A DNA stretch of 64,000 nucleotides from JAYQKL01 sp049890195 (lineage in GTDB: Bacteria > Pseudomonadota > Alphaproteobacteria > RS24), in the NCBI GenBank assembly GCA_049890195.1, contig JBMHBY010000003.1:62001-126000 (forward strand). Direction: 5' to 3'. The position numbers were made by a program, and so were the translations under genes. This document shows, in pieces, positions 1-7,591 of the stretch. Position 1 is the stretch's first letter. Each line of letters opens with the position of its first letter. The notes below the pieces were generated by a model. It made no database searches and was not told the DNA's origin. It saw only the letters and a program-made list of their open reading frames with translations.

Positions 1-328
1 CCATCAGCGTGACCGAGGACAACACAATCAGAAATGTCCTGATATTGGCCAAGGCAATGGCGACAAACATCAGCACCATATCGGCGTTGGCGGATAACAG
101 CGTCACAAACACCATCATGCCGGGCATACTCCAGGTGGACAGAGTTGCGGCGATGGCAAGGTCAAAGCCGATGCCCATATCATGCGCAAATGTGCCAAAG
201 CCGGCCATGGTCGCCCCCATGGCCATGCCGGGCAGAAAGAAACCGCGCCGTAAGCCCTGCCGTGAAGCGGAGGGCTGGTCATGCCCCTGCGCCGCCGCCC
301 GCTCGGCCTTTAGATCATTTTTTGCCAA
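1..328 (-). CDS. AzlC-like branched-chain amino acid permease family protein, partial (C-terminal part beyond window)
   Basis: The visible N-terminal 109 residues are rich in Gly, Met and hydrophobic residues. They carry the AzlC-family pattern: an RRGFFLPGMAMGA start, a TMAGFGTFAHDMGIGFDLA segment, and a later helix ending ALANIRTFLI, like the N-x-R of AzlC. AzlC proteins are inner-membrane subunits that work with a small AzlD partner to export branched-chain or related amino acids. The best start is a TTG at 326-328, which overlaps the end of the upstream glutathione S-transferase by 14 bases. No in-frame ATG comes before the first membrane segment. The gene is last in a three-gene minus-strand run with two GSTs. 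The family call is moderately secure. The substrate is unknown, and the C-terminus and any azlD lie outside the window. Confidence 0.6.
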   Translation of the reverse strand, partial: MAKNDLKAERAAAQGHDQPSASRQGLRRGFFLPGMAMGATMAGFGTFAHDMGIGFDLAIAATLSTWSMPGMMVFVTLLSANADMVLMFVAIALANIRTFLIVLSSVTLM

Positions 329-998
329 ACAAAGCCTCGCGAGCATCCTCATCGGGATTGCCGATTTTCATGACATCAGCCAAAACCGCCATGCCCTTCT
401 GCACGGCCGGGCGCGCCTCAAGCCGTTCGACCCAGGCTTTGACATTCGGGAAATCCCCGAGGTCAATCTCATGCAGGTCCCGCACTTTTGCGGCACACCA
501 CGGATAGGTGGCCATATCAGCAATGGAATAGGCGCCGGCGAGATAGTCCCGGGTCGATAATTCCTTGTCCATCAGGCCGTAAAGCCGCACGGTTTCATTA
601 AAGTAGCGATCGATTCCATATTGAATCTTTTCTGGCGCATAGCCCTTGAAGTGTCCGCATTGTCCAAACATCGGCCCAACATTGGCGCATTGGAAAAACA
701 GCCATTGCAGAACAACCGACTGCTCGACCGGATCCTCGGGCAGAAATCTCCCCGATTTCCGCGCCAGATAAATCAGTATGGCACCGGACTCGAAAACCGT
801 GTGCGGCGTCCCGCCCGGCCCGTCATGGTCAACAATGGTCGGGACACGGTTGTTCGGATTGAGCCTCAGGAAGGACTCTTCATGCTGGTCCCCCTTGAGG
901 ATATTGACGGGCTTGACGTCATAATCCAGACCCATTTCCTCCAGCGCCACACTGGCCTTATAACCGTTCGGGGTCGGCCAAAAATAAAGATCAATCAT
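315..998 (-). CDS. glutathione S-transferase, YfcG/YghU (Nu-like) type
   Basis: This 227-residue cytosolic GST has an N-terminal thioredoxin-like domain (about 1-82) and an all-helical C-terminal domain. The start MIDLYFWPTPNGYK matches the YfcG group. Its Thr9 and Asn11 sit where that group uses Thr/Asn rather than Tyr or Ser to bind glutathione. Glu70-Ser71 is the usual gamma-glutamyl site. The helical-domain motif QWLFFQCANVGPMFGQ is also typical of the group, which has disulfide reductase and peroxidase activity on glutathionyl substrates. The start overlaps the stop of the upstream GST by ATGA, so the two are translationally coupled. Its place beside the catabolic cluster suggests detoxification or isomerisation of a reactive intermediate, but this is inferred. 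Confidence 0.85.
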   Translation of the reverse strand: MIDLYFWPTPNGYKASVALEEMGLDYDVKPVNILKGDQHEESFLRLNPNNRVPTIVDHDGPGGTPHTVFESGAILIYLARKSGRFLPEDPVEQSVVLQWLFFQCANVGPMFGQCGHFKGYAPEKIQYGIDRYFNETVRLYGLMDKELSTRDYLAGAYSIADMATYPWCAAKVRDLHEIDLGDFPNVKAWVERLEARPAVQKGMAVLADVMKIGNPDEDAREALFGKK

Positions 999-1726
999 GC
1001 ATTTTTCTCCGCCAACGCCAGACAGTCGCGGACAGCCTGCTGGCAGCGTTCTGCACTGTCATCACCTTCGAAATCCCTGTTGTAATGCGACTGCACGGAT
1101 GGGCGCTGAATCGCCTCATCATACCAGGCGGACAGGGCCGGGCGCCCTTCGCGCCAATCGTAATTCGGGTAGATCGGGTCTTTTGCCTCATAAAACTCGG
1201 CCCGGAAACCGATATAGCTGATTGCATGGAGCATCGAGGCGTGGCCGACATCAAATTGCGCCCAGCCCTTTTCCGCATCCCGGTCAAGTTTGTCCAGACC
1301 CCGGTTGAATTTCGGCCACAGCCATTCAAACAGGTTCATGCTCCATTCGCTCTCCGGCTTCCATTGCTCCATCACCATTTGCACCGTGTTTTCGAAAATG
1401 GTGTCGCACAACGCCAGACGGCTGACGGCATCCCAGCGGGCCGGGCCGGGTTCGGGATACATTTTATGAGCCTTGGATGTGGCATCCAGATATTCGCAAA
1501 TGGCCTGGCTGCCGTAGATCGGCTGCCCCTCATCGGTCACCAAGGTCGGCACTTTACCCAGCGGGTTGATGGGTGTGATGTCATAAGCGTCCCCGCAATC
1601 CTCACCGGCATTGTTTTTGAACGGAAACGTCGCGACACGATCGAGATCATCCCAATGCCCGCATTCATGGGCCGTGACCAGAACCTTGTGAACAAATGTG
1701 TGAAATGGTGAATAAAAAAGTTTCAT
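995..1726 (-). CDS. glutathione S-transferase family protein
   Basis: A 243-residue GST-fold protein. The N-terminal thioredoxin-like domain begins MKLFYSPFHTFVHKVL, with Ser6 in the position used for thiol activation. NPLGKVPTL supplies the cis-Pro (Pro60), and YGSQAICEYLD holds Ser73 where most GSTs have Glu-Ser. A helical domain follows. I chose the ATG at 1726 over one 11 codons upstream because a GGGAGG box lies 9 bases before it and the family fold begins at MKLFYS. It is the first gene of the leftward GST-GST-permease run and is divergent from the isochorismatase gene across an 86-bp gap. The specific substrate cannot be read from the sequence. Confidence 0.85.
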   Translation of the reverse strand: MKLFYSPFHTFVHKVLVTAHECGHWDDLDRVATFPFKNNAGEDCGDAYDITPINPLGKVPTLVTDEGQPIYGSQAICEYLDATSKAHKMYPEPGPARWDAVSRLALCDTIFENTVQMVMEQWKPESEWSMNLFEWLWPKFNRGLDKLDRDAEKGWAQFDVGHASMLHAISYIGFRAEFYEAKDPIYPNYDWREGRPALSAWYDEAIQRPSVQSHYNRDFEGDDSAERCQQAVRDCLALAEKNA

Positions 1727-1752
1727 TTTGCCAAACCTCCCAAAACTAAGCT

Positions 1753-1765
1753 TGCGCACAGCGCA
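1753..1765. promoter_or_regulatory. short inverted repeat in the divergent GST / isochorismatase intergenic region
   Basis: TGCGC-ACA-GCGCA is a perfect 5-bp inverted repeat in the 86-bp gap between the two divergent genes. Such a place often holds an operator acting on both sides. It does not resemble the two other motifs of the cluster. It is short enough to arise by chance, so the call is weak. Confidence 0.25.
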
Positions 1766-1812
1766 CTATCAACTATATTACATTGGTACGGACTATTTAA
1801 AAGAGTAAACTT

Positions 1813-2475
1813 ATGGCTTCATACATAGATGAATTCACACGCCCGATTGACCTATGTCCACAAAGTACAGCACTGATTGTGGTGGATATGCAATATGCAA
1901 GTGGCAGCCGCACCCATGGGCTGGGGAAAATGCTGGGCGACCAGGGCCGTCTCGACAGCGCCCAATACCGCTTTGACCGTATTGAGAACCTTGTCATCCC
2001 CAACAACCAGAAACTGCTGGCCTGTTTCCGCGAGGTCAAAGCCAAGGTGATTTATCTGACGGTCGGCAGCGTCATGTCCGATTACAGCGACGCACCGGCC
2101 CATATGCGCCGGTTTTACGAGGCCACGAATAATCATGAAGGCACCAAGGAGCATGAAATTGTTGCCGAGTTGACACCGCAGGCCGATGAACCGGTCTTCA
2201 ACAAGGTCACAATGGGCGGCTTCGCCTCAACCGGGCTGGGGTCTTACCTCACCACACATGACATTGAGTCGGTCGTCGTCACCGGCGTGTCCACCAACAA
2301 TTGCGTCGGCATGACCGGCATGGAAGCCGCGGATCGCGGTTTTGGTGTTGTGCTGGCTTCGGACGCCTCCGGCACATGCAGTGACGCAATGCAATCCGCA
2401 TTTGAGGGCACGTTTGAACGGCTTTGGGGCCGGGTAGCCCAGACCCAATCGATCATCGAGGAAATGAAGAGTTAA
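1813..2475 (+). CDS. isochorismatase-family cysteine hydrolase
   Basis: A 220-residue cytosolic hydrolase of the isochorismatase fold. The Asp-Lys-Cys catalytic set is complete: Asp25 in ALIVVDMQ, Lys131 in FNKVTMGGF, and Cys164 in GVSTNNCVGMT after the usual cis-peptide turn. Members hydrolyse amide or carbamoyl bonds (N-carbamoylsarcosine, nicotinamide, maleamate, ureidoacrylate) or vinyl ethers. It is followed two bases later by a TauD-type dioxygenase, so the two form a unit. With HyuAB and a second amidase of the same fold nearby, an amidase or ureidase role is more likely than isochorismate hydrolysis. The exact substrate is not determined. Confidence 0.85.
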   Translation: MASYIDEFTRPIDLCPQSTALIVVDMQYASGSRTHGLGKMLGDQGRLDSAQYRFDRIENLVIPNNQKLLACFREVKAKVIYLTVGSVMSDYSDAPAHMRRFYEATNNHEGTKEHEIVAELTPQADEPVFNKVTMGGFASTGLGSYLTTHDIESVVVTGVSTNNCVGMTGMEAADRGFGVVLASDASGTCSDAMQSAFEGTFERLWGRVAQTQSIIEEMKS

Positions 2476-2477
2476 AA

Positions 2478-3335
2478 ATGGTAGAAAAAAGTTTTCAAAC
2501 ACGCGAACTGCATGACTGTTTCGGCGCCGAGATTTATGACGTCAAATTGAGTGGCGGCATTTCATCGGCGGATCTGGCCCAGATCAAAGCCCTTTGGCTG
2601 CGTTATGAACTGCTGTTGTTCCGGGCGCAGGACATGTCCAAGGATGATTTGGTCAACTTCTCCCGCTTGATCGGGGAGCTTGAAATTCATGTCCGCACCG
2701 AATGGTTGAACGAAGACCATCCTGAAATTCTGCAGATCTCCAATTTGACCAAAGACGGCAAGCCTGTCGGGGCGCTGTCCAACACCGAGGTCGGCTGGCA
2801 TTATGACCAGATTTATCTGCCGCGTCCGGCGCTTGGGTCCCTGCTGTTCTCCGTCAAAATCCCCCCTGAGCGCGGCGCCACCTATTTTGCCGACATGTCG
2901 ACGGCCTATGAACGTCTGCCGCGAGCGCTCAAGGACATTGTCGACGGCCGCCTCGCCGTGCAGTCTTACGCCAATTTCAATGCGCAATTCTCAACCAAAA
3001 CCGATGAAAAGCAGTCCAATCTGACGCCCGACATCAAACAGCCGCTGGTCAGGACGCATCCGATTTCCGGCCGCCGCGCCCTGTATCTGTGCCCCGGCAT
3101 GACCACCGCGATTGTCGGTCTGCCGGCAGATGAAAGCGCCGATGTGCTGGAGCAGTTGTTCGCCTGGACCATCCGGGACGATTTTGTCTACAAGCATGAA
3201 TGGGACCTCGGCGATGCCCTGCTGTGGGACAATGCCTGCACCATGCACCGGCGCGAACCGTTTGACTCATCACATGAACGCTTGATGTACCGCACGACAA
3301 TCCTGCCGCAAGAGGAGCGTGCCGTCCCATTTTAA
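2478..3335 (+). CDS. TauD/TfdA-family 2-oxoglutarate-dependent dioxygenase
   Basis: A 285-residue non-haem Fe(II) oxygenase. The iron triad is visible as His108-x-Asp110 (GWHYDQ) and His257 (ACTMHRRE). Arg268 and Arg272 follow at the same spacing as the 2-oxoglutarate and substrate arginines of TauD. The family couples 2-oxoglutarate decarboxylation to hydroxylation of a substrate carbon, often releasing sulfite, an amine or an aldehyde. The start is the ATG two bases after the isochorismatase stop. A longer in-frame start inside the upstream gene is rejected because the domain begins right after this ATG. It may carry out the first oxidative step of the pathway encoded around it; this is inference. 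Confidence 0.9.
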   Translation: MVEKSFQTRELHDCFGAEIYDVKLSGGISSADLAQIKALWLRYELLLFRAQDMSKDDLVNFSRLIGELEIHVRTEWLNEDHPEILQISNLTKDGKPVGALSNTEVGWHYDQIYLPRPALGSLLFSVKIPPERGATYFADMSTAYERLPRALKDIVDGRLAVQSYANFNAQFSTKTDEKQSNLTPDIKQPLVRTHPISGRRALYLCPGMTTAIVGLPADESADVLEQLFAWTIRDDFVYKHEWDLGDALLWDNACTMHRREPFDSSHERLMYRTTILPQEERAVPF

Positions 3336-3336
3336 T

Positions 3337-3352
3337 GATGCAATTATGCAAC
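3337..3352. promoter_or_regulatory. operator-like palindrome shared with the second receptor gene
   Basis: GATGCAATTATGCAAC begins one base after the dioxygenase stop, in the 108-bp gap before the racemase-like gene. It matches 14 of 16 bases of the palindrome at 19297-19312. In each case an ATAAAT or ATATAAAT stretch follows in the direction of the downstream gene, which could serve as a -10 element. This suggests one regulator acting on both transcripts. Confidence 0.5.
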
Positions 3353-3400
3353 ATAAATGCAGCACCTAGCTTAAAAGCAAGTAAAGGACTGGACTTAGAA

Positions 3401-3410
3401 AGTATACAAT
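3401..3410 (+). promoter_or_regulatory. GTATACAAT box upstream of the racemase-like gene
   Basis: AGTATACAAT contains the nine-base core GTATACAAT that is also present just before the CoA-transferase gene at 14309-14317. It lies 34 bases before the racemase start. TACAAT within it could be a -10 hexamer, which would leave a short leader holding the GGAGGG ribosome site at 3432-3437. A GntR-type regulator binding here would block the promoter. Only one half of the palindrome is well kept. Confidence 0.4.
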
Positions 3411-3443
3411 CTAACCTTATTATAATTGTTTCGGAGGGAATAT

Positions 3444-4193
3444 ATGTCCGAGAAAAAAATTAAAGTCATCGTGCCGATCCCGATGGATCAAGCCGGGGTT
3501 GACAATCGTGCGGAGCAACTGCCAGACACGGTTGTCAGAAAAGGCTTCCGGCCGGTGTTTGAAGCCGTCAGTTGGGGTGCGGCGCTCGGCGACAGCTATC
3601 ACGACATGATGTTGATGGATTGGACCGTGTTCCAGGCCGGGGTCAAGGCTGAAGAGGAGGGCTTTGCCGCGGTTCTGATTGATACGGTCAGTGACAGCGG
3701 CCTGCGCGCCCTGCGTTCCCGGCTGACCATCCCCGTCATTGGCCCGGGTGAGGCCGCCTTCATGGCCGCCATGATGCTGGGCAAAAAATTCTCTGTTCTG
3801 ACCATGTGGCCGGAATGGTATCCGCTATATGAAAAAACCCTGACGGAATACGGTTTCTGGCACCGCGTTGCCTCTTTGCGGTCCATCAACACGCGACCTG
3901 ATCTGTCGGAATTGTTGGCCGGCAAGGAAGAGGTGATTTTCGAAAAGCTGAAGGCTGAGGCCGACAAAGCCATTCATGATGACGGGGCAGATGTGATTGT
4001 GCTGGGCTCCACCACGATGCATCAATCAGCCGCCTATCTGACCGAAAATCTTGATATTCCACTGATTAATCCAGGCCTGATCGCCTACAAGTTTCTTGAG
4101 GTGCTGCTGGAACTGGATTTAACCCATTCCAAAAAAGCGTTTCCAACCCCCGAAGTCATGAATGATGAGGGCATTCTGAAAGGAGTTGAATAA
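3444..4193 (+). CDS. Asp/Glu/hydantoin racemase-superfamily protein lacking both catalytic cysteines
   Basis: A 249-residue protein of the Asp/Glu/hydantoin racemase fold. Recognisable blocks are AAVLIDTVSDSGLRAL, IPVIGPGEAAFMAA, KFSVLTMWP, VIVLGSTTMHQSAAYL and IPLINPGLIAYK. True hydantoin racemases, allantoin racemases and maleate isomerases use two cysteines. Here the matching positions are Thr81 and Ser189, and the whole protein contains no cysteine. It is therefore not a standard two-thiol racemase. It may catalyse a different proton transfer, a decarboxylation or hydration, or bind ligand only. The ATG at 3444 follows a GGAGGG box by 6 bases and is preferred over one 6 codons upstream. 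The stop overlaps the next start by one base. Confidence 0.8.
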   Translation: MSEKKIKVIVPIPMDQAGVDNRAEQLPDTVVRKGFRPVFEAVSWGAALGDSYHDMMLMDWTVFQAGVKAEEEGFAAVLIDTVSDSGLRALRSRLTIPVIGPGEAAFMAAMMLGKKFSVLTMWPEWYPLYEKTLTEYGFWHRVASLRSINTRPDLSELLAGKEEVIFEKLKAEADKAIHDDGADVIVLGSTTMHQSAAYLTENLDIPLINPGLIAYKFLEVLLELDLTHSKKAFPTPEVMNDEGILKGVE

Positions 4194-4627
4194 TGAGTGA
4201 CTGGTCAGAAGCCGGGCCGGGGCAAACCCCCCTGCCTCACCCGTTTTATGTCGACATTGTGACCAAAAGGTACTTTGACGGCGTGGACAACAAGGACATG
4301 GAAAAAGTCCTGAGCTGTTTCACTGAGGATGCCGTGTTGCAGGAGGTGACATCCAACACGGTGCACACCGGACGCGACACCGCCATCCGGTCCATGTTTG
4401 AAAAGCTGTTCAATGATTTTGACCCGATCTGGCACGGCAATTTTGTCCACACCGCCGATCCGCAGTCAAATTCCGTTTGTTCGCAGTTCACGGTCCTGAT
4501 CACACCGACCGGTCAGACTGAGCCATTGCGTTATGAAAACTGCAACCGCTTTTACCTGAAAGACAGGTTGTTCCACCGCGTTTATGTCTATATGAGCGGC
4601 GACAACCTTTTGAAAGAAGGAGACTGA
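4193..4627 (+). CDS. SnoaL-like / NTF2-fold protein, first of a tandem pair
   Basis: A 144-residue single-domain protein with the SnoaL/NTF2 pattern. An N-terminal helix reads TKRYFDGVDNKDMEKVLSCF. Then come TEDAVLQEV, a central strand set, and a C-terminal RLFHRVYVYMSG strand. The fold is a cone-shaped pocket used by isomerases, cyclases, dehydratases and small-ligand binders. It starts on the last base of the racemase stop and is followed after 2 bases by a paralogue, so the genes are co-translated. Catalytic residues cannot be assigned from sequence alone. Function is unknown; isomerase or lyase chemistry on the cluster's substrate is a guess. Confidence 0.7.
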   Translation: MSDWSEAGPGQTPLPHPFYVDIVTKRYFDGVDNKDMEKVLSCFTEDAVLQEVTSNTVHTGRDTAIRSMFEKLFNDFDPIWHGNFVHTADPQSNSVCSQFTVLITPTGQTEPLRYENCNRFYLKDRLFHRVYVYMSGDNLLKEGD

Positions 4628-4629
4628 TA

Positions 4630-5028
4630 ATGCAGTACGAACCGACTCTTTCGCGTGACGAATTGATTGACCTTGCCATCAACAAATATTTTGGCAGCGT
4701 CGATAAAAAGGACATTGAAGCGACCCTTGCGTGCTTCAATGAAGAGGCACTGATGTGCACACAAACCAGCTTCGACAGGCATGCCGGGAAACCCGCAATT
4801 CGCCGTATGTTCGAGGATTTTCTGGGTGCATGGGAAACCATTGTGCACCGGGACTTCACCTGTACGGTGGATGAAATAAACGGGCGGATCACCGCCAGTT
4901 TTATCGCCGATCTGACTGATGCAGACGGCAATGTGACCACTTTCCACAACACAAACTTCTGGCGGATCCGCGACGGGAAATTCCAGGAGGTTTATGTTTA
5001 CTTTAGTGGGGAAAACGTTCTGGTTTAA
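4630..5028 (+). CDS. SnoaL-like / NTF2-fold protein, second of a tandem pair
   Basis: A 132-residue paralogue of the preceding gene. Shared blocks are YFxxVDxKDxExxLxCFxExA at the N-terminus, an IRxMFE segment, and the C-terminal VYVYxSGxNxL. The N-terminal extension seen in its partner is missing here. NTF2-fold proteins often work as dimers, so a heterodimer of the two products is possible. The gene sits 2 bases after its partner and 26 bases before the receptor start. Nothing marks it as degraded. The function is not recognised. Confidence 0.7.
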   Translation: MQYEPTLSRDELIDLAINKYFGSVDKKDIEATLACFNEEALMCTQTSFDRHAGKPAIRRMFEDFLGAWETIVHRDFTCTVDEINGRITASFIADLTDADGNVTTFHNTNFWRIRDGKFQEVYVYFSGENVLV

Positions 5029-5054
5029 CCGCCGGGGCAAATTTGGAGGAAAAA

Positions 5055-7517
5055 ATGACATTTTCTAAAAAACTACTCTTGGCATCCGGGTTGGCGACTG
5101 TGCTGACCAGCATGCCTGTCTATGCCCAAGGCATTGACGAAATTGTGGTGACGGCACGCCGGCAAAATGAAAGCCTGCGTGATGTGCCTGCATCCGTGAG
5201 CGTGATCACGGCTGAGTCCCTGGAGCGTTCCGGCGCGACAGTGGCTGAGGACTTCGTGCAATTGACACCTGGTGTCACCATTGTGACCGGCACAGCAGAA
5301 GCCGGTGACACGCAAATCAACATTCGCGGCATGAACGGTGCCCGTGACGCTGAAAGCTCTGTGGCTTTGGTTGTTGACGGCATTTTGAAAACCAACACCG
5401 CCCAGTTGAACCAGGATCACGGCACCATTCGTCAGGTTGAGATCATGAAAGGGCCGCAGGGCGCTTATTATGGTCGTAACGCTGCCGCCGGTGCGATGAT
5501 CATTTCAACCCAGAAGCCGACCGAGTCGGCTGAAGGCAACGTCAAGCTGAGCTATGGCGAAGACAGCACAATCGGCCTGTCCGGTTATGTCTCCGGCCCG
5601 CTCAGTGACAATGCCGGGTTTGTGCTGTCCGCCAACTACACCGAAACGGACGGTTTCTACCAAAACCGATACCTGAATGATGATGTTGTGGACAATGCGC
5701 AAGTATCCGGTCTTGATGCCCGGGTCATGGTTGACCTCAGCGACGCAACGTCACTGGATCTGAAAGCCCGTTTGGCACGCGTGGACAGCGCGTCCATCAA
5801 CTTCCGCGCGGCCTTCCAGCTGCCTGCCTTCGGTGCCCCGTTCACCCAAAACGTCAATGACATTGACTTTGAGGAAAACGGCAGCGCCTATTACGGCAAC
5901 ATTGTCCCGACCAACGAACAGAACACCATTGAACTGTCAGCCAAACTCGAACATGAAATGGACGATATGACACTGACGGCCTGGATGCTGTATTCCGACG
6001 TTGAACAGGACCTGATGGCTGACGGCACATCCGCTGACTTCAGCCGCTACAACCTGGCCGCTGTCGGCGGCACAGCTGACGCGACGGCTGCACGGGCCGC
6101 CTGCTTGGCCTCAACAACCGCCCGGACCGGCTTTGTCATCAACGCCCCGGGTCAGATTGGCGGTACATTGGGCCCATACTCACCGACCACCTGTGACGGG
6201 TCTCAGTACCAGGAACGTGAGCAGGAAGATCTGAGCTTTGAGGTGCGCCTGTCCTCCAATGACACGGACGCCCTGCAATGGCAGGCCGGTGTTTATTATC
6301 TGGACATTGAGCGTCGCGTGGGTGTCAGCCTTGGTGCCGATTTGGGCCAAGGTGTGCTGTACAACCTGTACAATGCACCGGGCACAACCAACCCGACGTC
6401 ACAGCTCTTCCATGACCAGTTCAACACCGAAGTCATGGCCGCCTTCGCGTCTTTCGACTATTCCGTATCCGACGACCTGAACCTGGGTCTGGCGCTGCGT
6501 TATGACGTTGAGGACCGTGAAGTTCAAAACCTTGTGCCATTGGTCGCTGATCCGATCACCGGTGGCGCCCTGAACCCGGGTCAGGATGTTGACGGTGACG
6601 GTGTGCTGACGGCCATCGCCCCGAACAACAGAGAGTACAAGGAGTTCCAACCGAAACTCTCCATGAACTATGCGGTGAGCGATGTCACAAACATCTATGC
6701 CAACTGGGGTGTCGGCTTCAAGTCCGGCGGTTTCAACAACTCCGGTGCAGCACAGATCATCACGGATAATCTGGTTAACGGCCCGACGCTGCTTGAAGGC
6801 GGTCTGGTCAACGTTAACTCTGAAGTCGTCATTGAAGACAACTACAGAAAAGAGACCTCCTCCTCACTGGAAGCCGGTATCAAAGGGACCTTGGGTGCAT
6901 TGACCTATGACCTGGCAGCCTATTACACGGAAGTTGAAGACATGCAGTTCTTCGAATTCTTTGTCGGCGGCTTTGGTCTGTTGCGCGTGGTGAACAACAT
7001 TGACGAAGTGGAAATCACAGGTCTGGAAGCCAGCCTTGATTACGAAGTCAATGACCAGCTGTCCATATTTGGTTCCGCCAACATTCTGGACAGTGAAATC
7101 ACCAGCAACAATGCCCGCCCGTCAACGGTCGGCAACAAGTCGCCTTACACAGCCGAGTACACTGTGAACATCGGTGCAGACTACATTCAGCCCCTGTCAA
7201 ACGGCATGGACCTGAATGCGCGTCTGGACTACCGTGTGACCGGCCCGACTGTGTTCCACACAGTCCAAGGCACGACAGCCAGCCTGTGGGGCAGCTTTGC
7301 ACCGTCCGACTTCTCCATTGCGGAGCGTGACGAGTATGGTGTCCTGAACGCCCGTATCGGTCTCAGCAGAGACCAGTGGAGCCTGACGGCCTATGCCCGC
7401 AACCTCACAGATGAGAAGTTCCTGGCGGAAGTCATCCCGGCTGCTGAATTTGCCGGCTCCTTCGTCTCACCCGGCGCCCGCCGCCGGATGGGTGTGGAGT
7501 TCAGCTACAACTTCTAA
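5055..7517 (+). CDS. TonB-dependent outer-membrane receptor
   Basis: An 820-residue TonB-dependent receptor. A signal peptide (about 1-24, cut after VYA) is followed by a TonB box DEIVVTA (28-34), a plug domain (about 40-160, with LTPGVTI, INIRG, VDGI and KGPQGAYYGRNAAAGA) and a 22-strand barrel ending in VEFSYNF with the terminal Phe used by the BAM machinery. Such receptors take up large or scarce ligands using proton-motive force relayed by TonB. The ATG at 5055 lies 5 bases after GGAGG; a TTG four codons earlier overlaps that box and is rejected. It is the last gene of the racemase-SnoaL operon, so it probably imports the pathway substrate rather than a siderophore. The operon closes with a hairpin terminator. 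Confidence 0.95.
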   Translation: MTFSKKLLLASGLATVLTSMPVYAQGIDEIVVTARRQNESLRDVPASVSVITAESLERSGATVAEDFVQLTPGVTIVTGTAEAGDTQINIRGMNGARDAESSVALVVDGILKTNTAQLNQDHGTIRQVEIMKGPQGAYYGRNAAAGAMIISTQKPTESAEGNVKLSYGEDSTIGLSGYVSGPLSDNAGFVLSANYTETDGFYQNRYLNDDVVDNAQVSGLDARVMVDLSDATSLDLKARLARVDSASINFRAAFQLPAFGAPFTQNVNDIDFEENGSAYYGNIVPTNEQNTIELSAKLEHEMDDMTLTAWMLYSDVEQDLMADGTSADFSRYNLAAVGGTADATAARAACLASTTARTGFVINAPGQIGGTLGPYSPTTCDGSQYQEREQEDLSFEVRLSSNDTDALQWQAGVYYLDIERRVGVSLGADLGQGVLYNLYNAPGTTNPTSQLFHDQFNTEVMAAFASFDYSVSDDLNLGLALRYDVEDREVQNLVPLVADPITGGALNPGQDVDGDGVLTAIAPNNREYKEFQPKLSMNYAVSDVTNIYANWGVGFKSGGFNNSGAAQIITDNLVNGPTLLEGGLVNVNSEVVIEDNYRKETSSSLEAGIKGTLGALTYDLAAYYTEVEDMQFFEFFVGGFGLLRVVNNIDEVEITGLEASLDYEVNDQLSIFGSANILDSEITSNNARPSTVGNKSPYTAEYTVNIGADYIQPLSNGMDLNARLDYRVTGPTVFHTVQGTTASLWGSFAPSDFSIAERDEYGVLNARIGLSRDQWSLTAYARNLTDEKFLAEVIPAAEFAGSFVSPGARRRMGVEFSYNF

Positions 7518-7535
7518 GCTGAGTTGAAACTAAGA

Positions 7536-7568
7536 AACGCCCCTGTCGCAAGACGGGGGCGTTTTTTT
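7536..7568 (+). terminator. rho-independent terminator of the receptor operon
   Basis: A 12-bp stem (AACGCCCCTGTC paired with GACGGGGGCGTT, one G-T wobble) closes on a GCAA tetraloop and is followed by seven T residues. It lies 18 bases after the receptor stop. Confidence 0.9.
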
Positions 7569-7591
7569 ATGTCTGGGCTTCGGCTGAGAAT

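Noticed and set aside
1813..5028. Reading the isochorismatase and racemase-like genes as the NicF-NicE (maleamate amidase, maleate isomerase) end of nicotinate degradation
   Set aside because: The racemase-like protein lacks both cysteines needed for maleate isomerisation. No nicotinate or 6-hydroxynicotinate oxidation genes or ring-cleaving dioxygenase are present.
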